DNA of 12,517 bases, taken from positions 1 to 12,517 of the forward strand of contig JABDPP010000045.1 of the NCBI GenBank assembly GCA_013042765.1, in the 5' to 3' direction. This document shows, piece by piece, positions 7,799-12,517 of the stretch. The position numbers and the translations under genes were made by a program. The notes below the pieces were generated by a model. That model worked only from the letters and a program-made list of their open reading frames with translations. It did no database searches and was not told where the DNA came from. The DNA comes from Litoreibacter sp. GTDB taxonomy: Bacteria; Pseudomonadota; Alphaproteobacteria; Rhodobacterales; Rhodobacteraceae. Numbering within the stretch: the first letter of the stretch is position 1; every line of letters starts with the position of its first letter.

Positions 7799-9192
7799 AT
7801 CCGGATGGGTTTGTTCTCGCCCAATGCCTGGGATTTTCCGGTCTCAGCGGCACTGATCCGTCCGTTGGGCCAGGTGACCTCTGCGATTGCCCCGCTGCGT
7901 GCCGGACCTGAGTCCGTTTCGCTCGCAAGGCCGGAGCCGTTGGCGAAAGTGACTTCTGCGCCGGAGCGTTCGAGAAGGGTCTTGGCAATGAAAAGCCCCA
8001 ATCCCATCCCCTCGTAGCCGGGACGGTTCTGGACGTTGGTGTCCTTCTTGCGGCCTTTCAGGAACGGGTCGCCGATGCGTCCGAGCAGATCAGGAGGATA
8101 GCCTGTGCCGTCGTCGATCACACGAACTGAGATCTGATCGCCATCCCAATTCCCATCAATCCAGACATTGGCTTCGGCAAAATCGACGGCATTCTGGATA
8201 AGATTTCTTAGGCCATGAATGATCTCTGGCTTGCGCAGGATGTTGGGCATGCGTTGTGGCGCGTCGAGCGCGGGTCCGTAGTTGAAATGGAGTTTCTTGC
8301 CGCGATTGGAATGCGGGTCGGCGGATTCCTCGATGACCGTGCCAAGCGGTGCACTGCGCAGGTGCAAATCATCCTTTCCAGCGCGCCCCATGGATTGCAG
8401 GATCACCCGGCAGCGGTCCGCCTGTTCCTTGATCAGGGCGGCGTCTTCCTTAAGCTCAGGACGGTCCTCCAGTTCTTCCAGGAGTTCGTTGGAGACCAGC
8501 TTGATTGTTGCCAAGGGGGTCCCAAGCTCATGCGCGGCAGCGGCGACAACGCCGCCCAAATCCGTCAGTTTCTGCTCTCGGGACAGAGCCATCTGGGTTG
8601 CCAGCAGGGCCTGGCTCATGGCGTGGGTCTCGCGGGTGACGCGGGCGGCATATATGCCAAGAAAAATGATCCCAATCATCAGGGCGACCCAGAAGCCGAA
8701 GACGAACACTTGTGGCATGCGCAGGATGAACCCTTCAGCCGTTCGCAAGGGGACGAAGTAAAACGCCAGCACTGAGACAAGGATAACGGCAAGACCTCCC
8801 AGAAGAAGCGTCGAGCGCGGCTGAAGCGTCATGGCAGAAACGGTTACGGGCGCAAGGATTAGCACAGCGAAGGGATTATTCAGGCCGCCGGTCAGGTAGA
8901 CCAGAAAAGCCAGTTGCGACAGGTCGAACAGCATGGTCAGCATGACCTCGCGTTCCGGCAGCCGCGTGTTCTGCGGATAAACGAAAATCGCCACCAGGTT
9001 GGAAATCACTGAGGCGCCAATGGCGATGAGGCACAGGCCCAGCTCGATCCTCAGTTCGAGCATGTAGCTGGCATAGAGCACCGTGATGCTCTGGCCGACA
9101 ATGGCCAGCCACCGCAAATTGATCAGGGTCTGGAGCCGCACCAGTCCATTGCGCGTGCCGCTGCGCAGTAGTTCTTCCGACAGGTCGGCCAT
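7795..9192 (-). CDS. regB: RegB (PrrB), redox-responsive membrane histidine kinase
   Basis: 465-residue sensor kinase of the RegB/RegA (PrrB/PrrA) global redox system, which controls respiration, carbon and nitrogen fixation and, where present, photosynthesis genes. The N-terminal half is hydrophobic, with about six membrane helices between residues 28 and 181. The conserved ubiquinone-binding heptapeptide GGLNNPF is at 102-108. The H-box AAAAHELGTPLATIKLV gives the phosphorylated histidine H221. KEQADRCRVIL contains the redox-active cysteine C261, the counterpart of C265 in R. capsulatus RegB. The catalytic domain has NLIQNAV (330-336), DDGTGYP (360-366) and GMGLGLF (395-401). All functional residues are intact. 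I chose ATG at 9192; a TTG two codons upstream is also in frame, and neither has a clear Shine-Dalgarno. It is divergent from senC-regA, the usual arrangement, and leads the minus-strand gene run. Confidence 0.96.
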   Translation of the reverse strand: MADLSEELLRSGTRNGLVRLQTLINLRWLAIVGQSITVLYASYMLELRIELGLCLIAIGASVISNLVAIFVYPQNTRLPEREVMLTMLFDLSQLAFLVYLTGGLNNPFAVLILAPVTVSAMTLQPRSTLLLGGLAVILVSVLAFYFVPLRTAEGFILRMPQVFVFGFWVALMIGIIFLGIYAARVTRETHAMSQALLATQMALSREQKLTDLGGVVAAAAHELGTPLATIKLVSNELLEELEDRPELKEDAALIKEQADRCRVILQSMGRAGKDDLHLRSAPLGTVIEESADPHSNRGKKLHFNYGPALDAPQRMPNILRKPEIIHGLRNLIQNAVDFAEANVWIDGNWDGDQISVRVIDDGTGYPPDLLGRIGDPFLKGRKKDTNVQNRPGYEGMGLGLFIAKTLLERSGAEVTFANGSGLASETDSGPARSGAIAEVTWPNGRISAAETGKSQALGENKPIRI

Positions 9193-9227
9193 CAGCAAGA
9201 TGTGATGTGTAGCGTCATAATGGCCGA

Positions 9228-9256
9228 TTGATAGTGGCTTGCGGATGGTGGATCAA
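9228..9256 (-). promoter_or_regulatory. Candidate regB promoter in the regB/senC divergent region
   Basis: On the minus strand TTGATC (9256-9251), a 17-nt spacer and TATCAA (9233-9228) resemble a sigma-70 promoter, each box matching four of six consensus bases. The predicted transcript would begin roughly 30 nt before the regB ATG. The outer TTGAT/ATCAA form an inverted repeat with 19 nt between the arms, so the same bases give a weaker promoter-like reading (TTGATA, 17 nt, GATCAA) toward senC. The rest of the 9193-9286 divergent region shows only the senC ribosome binding site. The assignment rests on consensus resemblance alone. Confidence 0.25.
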
Positions 9257-9286
9257 CTCAAACACTGCCCGATCTAGGAGTTTCTG

Positions 9287-9904
9287 ATGAACAAGGCTTA
9301 TGCCTACACAGCTGGTGGTCTGGTCCTCGCGATGCTGGGAGGTCTGGCTGCTTTCGTCTTCATGAACGCGACAGATGACCGTTTTGCGAATTGTTCTGAG
9401 TCTACCGTAGCTGGTGGCGCAAATATTGGCGGCCCGTTTGAGTTGATTGATGAGACCGGGCAAACCGTTACAGACCGCGACGTGATTGACCGGCCGAGCC
9501 TGATTTATTTCGGCTATACCTACTGCCCGGATGTGTGTCCGGTGGATGTCTACCGAAACGGGGAGGCTGTCGATCTTCTGAAGGCGCAGGGTTATGATGT
9601 GAAGCCGGTGTTCATTTCGATCGACCCGGAGCGGGACACACCTGATATTCTCGCTGAGTTCACCGATATCATGCATCCCGACATGGTGGGCCTGACGGGC
9701 TCTCCTGAACAGGTCAAGGCCGCATCGCAGGCGTATAAGACCTTCTACCGCAAGAATGAGGGCGGCCCAGAAGATTATCTGGTCGACCATTCGACCTTTA
9801 CTTACCTGATGGCTCCGGAGGTCGGATTTCTGGAGTTCTTCCGCAATGATGTTTCTTCAGAGAAAATGGCAAATACGGTCGCCTGTTTCGTCGACGGTCT
9901 GTAA
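9287..9904 (+). CDS. senC: SenC/PrrC, Sco1-type copper chaperone for cytochrome oxidase assembly
   Basis: 205-residue SCO1/SenC family protein. A hydrophobic N-terminal segment (about residues 8-27) anchors it in the inner membrane, with the thioredoxin-fold domain in the periplasm. The copper-binding CxxxC is YCPDVCP (C80 and C84), and the third ligand is H168 in LVDHSTFTY. FISIDPERDTPD (109-120) is the typical family stretch. Sco proteins deliver copper to cytochrome oxidase, and in Rhodobacter the homologue (SenC or PrrC) is required for full oxidase activity and affects signalling through RegB/PrrB. The start ATG is preceded by AGGAG with seven bases between. It is the first gene of the plus-strand pair senC-regA and is divergent from regB, matching the known locus. 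Length and residues are normal. Confidence 0.96.
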   Translation: MNKAYAYTAGGLVLAMLGGLAAFVFMNATDDRFANCSESTVAGGANIGGPFELIDETGQTVTDRDVIDRPSLIYFGYTYCPDVCPVDVYRNGEAVDLLKAQGYDVKPVFISIDPERDTPDILAEFTDIMHPDMVGLTGSPEQVKAASQAYKTFYRKNEGGPEDYLVDHSTFTYLMAPEVGFLEFFRNDVSSEKMANTVACFVDGL

Positions 9905-9911
9905 GCGTTGT

Positions 9912-9940
9912 TTGACGGCCCCTGTTCCGCGCCCTAAACC
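9912..9940 (+). promoter_or_regulatory. Weak candidate promoter between senC and regA
   Basis: TTGACG (9912-9917), a 17-nt spacer and TAAACC (9935-9940) lie in the 62-nt gap before regA. The -35 box is five of six to consensus and the -10 box only three of six. If active, it would give a very short leader and let regA be expressed apart from senC. No terminator separates the genes, so readthrough from senC is the simpler route. Confidence 0.2.
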
Positions 9941-9966
9941 ATGGGTAACGGATACAGGAGAACCCC

Positions 9967-10521
9967 ATGGCAGACAGGCCACTGAATGAGATCGGCGAAG
10001 ACAAGTCGTTGCTGATCGTTGATGACGACGAACCTTTTCTGCGTCGTCTGGCCCGTGCAATGGAAAAACGCGGATTCGAGCCTGAAATGGCTGAGACTGT
10101 CGTTGCGGGAAAGGCCATCGCATCGGCGCGGCCTCCTGCCTATGCCGTTGTCGATCTGCGCCTGGAAGACGGAAATGGTCTGGATGTGGTCGAGGTCATC
10201 CGCGACCGGCGGCCAGAGGCCAAGGTCGTCGTTCTGACCGGCTACGGGGCGATTGCCACGGCGGTTGCTGCCGTCAAGATCGGCGCGACGGATTACCTGT
10301 CCAAACCAGCAGATGCCAATGACGTCACGGCTGCATTGCTTGCTGTGGATGACGAGTTGCCGCCGCCGCCGGAAAACCCGATGTCCGCCGACCGGGTGCG
10401 TTGGGAGCATATCCAACGCGTCTATGAGTTGTGTGACCGGAACGTGAGCGAAACGGCACGACGTCTCAACATGCACCGCCGTACATTGCAGCGCATTCTG
10501 GCCAAGCGTTCTCCGCGCTAG
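9967..10521 (+). CDS. regA: RegA (PrrA), response regulator of the redox system
   Basis: 184-residue two-domain response regulator. The receiver domain has the acidic pocket IVDDDE (D19-D21), the phosphoacceptor D63 in VVDLRL, the switch T91 in VLTGYG and K113 in LSKPAD. A proline-rich linker (PPPP, 132-135) joins it to a Fis-type helix-turn-helix at about 158-184 (NVSETARRLNMHRRTLQRIL), a region nearly invariant among RegA/PrrA/ActR proteins. RegB phosphorylates D63 and phospho-RegA binds promoters of respiratory and other energy genes. The start ATG has AGGAGA six bases upstream. It follows senC by 62 nt. Its TAG stop lies within CTAG, which also supplies the stop of the convergent HD-domain gene, leaving no space for a terminator between them. 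Identity is firm. Confidence 0.97.
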   Translation: MADRPLNEIGEDKSLLIVDDDEPFLRRLARAMEKRGFEPEMAETVVAGKAIASARPPAYAVVDLRLEDGNGLDVVEVIRDRRPEAKVVVLTGYGAIATAVAAVKIGATDYLSKPADANDVTAALLAVDDELPPPPENPMSADRVRWEHIQRVYELCDRNVSETARRLNMHRRTLQRILAKRSPR

Positions 10522-11114
10522 TCCAACGCGGCCGACAGGTCGCTGAACCGTGTGATGAACTCCGCTTTCACCCCCATCGGTGGGCGGGGCACCAGAACCT
10601 TGGGCAGCGCGACAGCGTCAGAAGGTTTGCCGAAAAAGCGATTGGCTTCATCCGTGGAGAACCCGGCAATCTGTGTGGCCTCCAGCCAAGCGCTGAGCTT
10701 GTCGACTTTTTTGATCTGTCTTTTGATCGCGGCGGGCGTTTTCGCGGGAAGACCAAACCGGATGTGGATCGCGGCGGTCAACCGGTCATCAAGCTCCGCG
10801 TAGCCTGGTCCTACGGCTGCCTTGACCGGGGAAATCATGTCGCCGATGACGTATTCCGGCGCATCATGGAGCAGGGCCGCCAATTGCCATTTGGCGGGCG
10901 CCTTCGGGTTTGCTGCGGTGAAAAGCTGTTCAACAAGAAGCGAATGCTCTGCCACCGAATAAGCGAAATCCCCCTTGGTCTGGCCGTTCCAGCGCGCCAC
11001 GAAAGACAAGCCATGGGCGATATCCTCGATCTCGATATCCATGGGTGTGGGATCAAGCAGGTCGAGCCTGCGACCCGACAGCATCCGCTGCCATGCGCGG
11101 GGTTGTTTCGCCAT
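10518..11114 (-). CDS. HD-domain phosphohydrolase, YfbR-like
   Basis: 198-residue HD-superfamily protein. The metal-binding residues are H57 in VAEHSLLVEQLF, H83-D84 in LLHDAPEYVIGDM and D138 in KKVDKLSAW. E87 occupies the position of the catalytic-pocket glutamate, and ISPVK (94-98) matches the segment after the HD motif in the Escherichia coli 5'-deoxynucleotidase YfbR. The likely activity is hydrolysis of a nucleotide or deoxynucleotide monophosphate by a metal ion, in the cytoplasm; the exact substrate cannot be read from the sequence. ATG at 11114 has only a weak upstream AAGAA. The gene converges on regA with a 4-nt overlap and is divergent from ahcY. In R. capsulatus the position after regA is held by hvrA, so this locus differs from that arrangement. 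Confidence 0.9.
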   Translation of the reverse strand: MAKQPRAWQRMLSGRRLDLLDPTPMDIEIEDIAHGLSFVARWNGQTKGDFAYSVAEHSLLVEQLFTAANPKAPAKWQLAALLHDAPEYVIGDMISPVKAAVGPGYAELDDRLTAAIHIRFGLPAKTPAAIKRQIKKVDKLSAWLEATQIAGFSTDEANRFFGKPSDAVALPKVLVPRPPMGVKAEFITRFSDLSAALD

Positions 11115-11402
11115 TTCTTGCCAATCCGTGATCTTGCGCGTTTCGGGATCTGCCTAAGCCGATATACACCCCGATGTAAATCACCCGTCGCCAACAGTTC
11201 CCGGCCAGTCCTGCTTTGACTGGGCTGCCGGACAGGGCGGACATGGGTATGGCATACGAGCTTTCGCGTACAGCAACGGCGCTGCGTGGGCTTCTATCCA
11301 GCGGTTAACGGCCAGTTTAGGGGTTATGGAATGTCCGATTGCCGAAGTCGGGTGGCAGTGCTATCTGACCGTCCAAACAGTTATTTCAAGGAGTGCGGCA
11401 CG
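11115..11402. promoter_or_regulatory. 288-nt divergent region and ahcY leader with alternative hairpins
   Basis: No gene is evident between the HD-hydrolase gene and ahcY. The half nearest ahcY contains two overlapping stem-loops on the plus strand. CCGATT/AGTCGG close a 5-nt loop (11335-11351, one G-T pair). ATTGCC/GGCAGT close a 10-nt loop (11338-11359, one G-T pair). They share bases and cannot both form. Farther up, CGCTG (11280-11284) can pair with CAGCG (11299-11303). AAGGAG (11389-11394) is the ahcY ribosome binding site. A 21-codon open frame (11243-11308) has no good ribosome binding site and I do not call it a gene. CAACGGCGCT (11273-11282) resembles the 3' strand of SAH riboswitches, but the matching 5' GAGGAGCG element is absent. 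Regulation of ahcY by this leader is inference. I could not pick a convincing promoter for either gene. Confidence 0.4.
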
Positions 11403-12517
11403 ATGCCGAAGGACTATATCGTAAAGGATATTTCGCTGGCCGGGTTTGGCCGCAAAGAATTGGATATTGCTGAGACCGAAATGCCGGGGCTGATGGCCCT
11501 GCGCGCCGAATATGGCGCCAAGCAGCCGTTGAAGGGCGCGCGCATCACGGGTTCACTGCACATGACGATCCAGACTGCAGTTCTGATCGAAACGCTGACC
11601 GCACTGGGGGCCGATGTGCGCTGGGCGTCGTGCAACATATTCTCCACGCAGGATCACGCGGCTGCCGCGATTGCCGAGGCCGGTGTCCCGGTCTTCGCCA
11701 TCAAGGGACAGACCCTGGAAGAGCATTGGGACTATCTCGACAAATCCTTCCTGTTCGAAGATGGCCCCAACATGATCCTCGACGATGGCGGTGATGCCAC
11801 GCTTTACATCCTGCTAGGCTCGCGTGCCGAGGCCGGTGAGGAGATCATCCCGGTGGCGACTTCCGAGGAAGAAGAGGTTATCAAGAAGCAGATCGCAAAG
11901 CGGATGGCGGAAAGCCCGGGCTGGTTCACCCGTATGCGTGACCAGATCAAGGGCGTGTCGGAGGAAACCACCACGGGCGTCAACCGGCTTTATCAACTGG
12001 TGAAGGACGGCCAGCTGCCCTTCCCCGCGATCAATGTGAATGACAGCGTTACCAAGTCGAAATTCGACAACAAGTATGGATGCAAGGAAAGCCTCGTCGA
12101 CGGCATCCGCCGCGCCACCGACACGATGATGGCGGGCAAGGTCGCCGTGGTCATGGGCTACGGTGACGTGGGCAAAGGCTCTGCCGCGTCGCTGCGCGGT
12201 GCCGGTGCCCGGGTGAAGGTGACCGAGGTCGACCCGATCTGCGCATTGCAGGCCGCAATGGACGGCTTCGAGGTGGTGCTTTTGGAAGACGTCGTCTCCA
12301 CCGCCGATATCTTCATCACCACCACCGGCAACAAGGATGTCATTCGCCTTGAGCATATGCGCGAGATGAAGGACATGGCCATCGTCGGCAACATCGGCCA
12401 TTTCGACAATGAAATTCAGGTCGCGGCGCTGAAGAACCATAAATGGACCAACATCAAGGAACAGGTGGACATGATCGAAATGCCCTCGGGCAACCGTCTG
12501 ATCCTTCTGTCCGAGGG
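11403..12517 (+). CDS. ahcY: S-adenosylhomocysteine hydrolase (3' end beyond window)
   Basis: First 371 codons of AhcY, which with bound NAD+ reversibly splits S-adenosylhomocysteine into adenosine and homocysteine, removing the product inhibitor of methyltransferases and feeding the methionine cycle. Visible features are [15 protein letters not shown] (51-65), the substrate-site DDGGD (127-131), [11 protein letters not shown] (187-197), VTKSKFDN with K218 and D222, and the NAD-binding glycine motif [10 protein letters not shown] (252-261). NIGHFDNEI (330-338) follows. Members in this group are about 460 residues, so roughly the last fifth is missing. The start ATG has AAGGAG nine bases upstream. 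A GGC box and C-rich third positions suggest high expression, more biased than in the neighbouring genes. It is divergent from the HD-hydrolase gene. Identity is certain. Confidence 0.98.
   Translation, partial: MPKDYIVKDISLAGFGRKELDIAETEMPGLMALRAEYGAKQPLKGARITGSLHMTIQTAVLIETLTALGADVRWASCNIFSTQDHAAAAIAEAGVPVFAIKGQTLEEHWDYLDKSFLFEDGPNMILDDGGDATLYILLGSRAEAGEEIIPVATSEEEEVIKKQIAKRMAESPGWFTRMRDQIKGVSEETTTGVNRLYQLVKDGQLPFPAINVNDSVTKSKFDNKYGCKESLVDGIRRATDTMMAGKVAVVMGYGDVGKGSAASLRGAGARVKVTEVDPICALQAAMDGFEVVLLEDVVSTADIFITTTGNKDVIRLEHMREMKDMAIVGNIGHFDNEIQVAALKNHKWTNIKEQVDMIEMPSGNRLILLSE

Noticed and set aside
8215..8775. Plus-strand open frame of 186 codons opposite regB
   Set aside because: It lies antisense to the RegB catalytic region, has no ribosome binding site and no recognisable motif.
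9228..9256. FNR/FnrL binding site, suggested by TTGAT and ATCAA half-sites
   Set aside because: FNR boxes have four bases between the half-sites; here there are nineteen.
9215..9790. Minus-strand open frame of 191 codons opposite senC and crossing the promoter region
   Set aside because: It overlaps the intact SenC copper-site codons and the divergent promoter region; the composition does not resemble a real protein.
9934..10476. Minus-strand open frame of 180 codons opposite regA
   Set aside because: RegA is strongly conserved in this stretch and the antisense frame has no domain or initiation signal.
11243..11309. 21-codon open frame (start [10 protein letters not shown]) in the ahcY leader, possible leader peptide
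   Set aside because: No good ribosome binding site, no enrichment in methionine or cysteine codons, and too short to judge coding potential. Conservation in relatives would change this view.
11115..11402. Canonical SAH, SAM/SAH or SAM-II riboswitch upstream of ahcY
   Set aside because: Only a 10-nt resemblance to the SAH riboswitch 3' strand is present; the 5' core and pseudoknot partners are missing by eye.
11814..12440. Minus-strand open frame of 208 codons opposite ahcY
   Set aside because: It is the histidine- and valine-rich mirror of the strongly codon-biased ahcY; no independent evidence of coding.

Overview
The window looks like an ordinary chromosomal segment of a Rhodobacteraceae (Roseobacter/Rhodobacter-type) alphaproteobacterium. 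The reasons are the divergent regB / senC-regA redox-signalling locus next to ahcY, the alphaproteobacterial-type addAB pair behind a tsaE-amgK-murU cluster, and uniformly GC-rich, tightly packed genes with consistent codon use. I see no insertion sequence, prophage, CRISPR array, tRNA or rRNA. Both ends cut through genes: addA at the left and ahcY at the right.

Left block (1-9192, all minus strand). Read in the direction of transcription this is regB, an orphan membrane PAS-domain protein, tsaE, amgK, murU, addB and addA. regB and the PAS gene are separated by 64 nt, and the PAS gene and tsaE by 42 nt. From tsaE to addB every junction is an 8-nt ATGNNTGA start/stop overlap, and addB/addA overlap by GTGA, so tsaE-amgK-murU-addB-addA should be one translationally coupled message. 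The block joins redox sensing (RegB), tRNA t6A modification (TsaE), cell-wall sugar recycling (AmgK, MurU) and double-strand-break repair (AddAB).

Centre (9193-10521). An 87-nt divergent region separates regB from senC (plus strand), which is followed by regA. RegB is a six-helix quinone- and thiol-responsive histidine kinase. RegA is its response regulator, with an intact phosphorylation site (D63) and a C-terminal helix-turn-helix. SenC is a Sco1-type copper chaperone linked to cytochrome oxidase assembly. All key residues of the system are present: RegB H221, GG(LN)NPF and C261; SenC C80, C84 and H168; RegA D63.

Right block (10518-12517). An HD-domain (YfbR-like) phosphohydrolase gene converges on regA and shares the tetranucleotide CTAG with it, so both genes stop inside the same 4 bp. 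A 288-nt divergent region then leads to ahcY (S-adenosylhomocysteine hydrolase, plus strand, cut by the window end). The ahcY leader contains two mutually exclusive hairpins, but I cannot recognise a canonical SAH riboswitch in it.

Most of the window is well-understood housekeeping and regulatory sequence. The parts most worth a second look are the kinase-less PAS protein beside RegB, the repeated 8-nt coupling overlaps, the ahcY leader and the shared stop of regA and the HD gene. I found no convincing evidence of a wholly new system.
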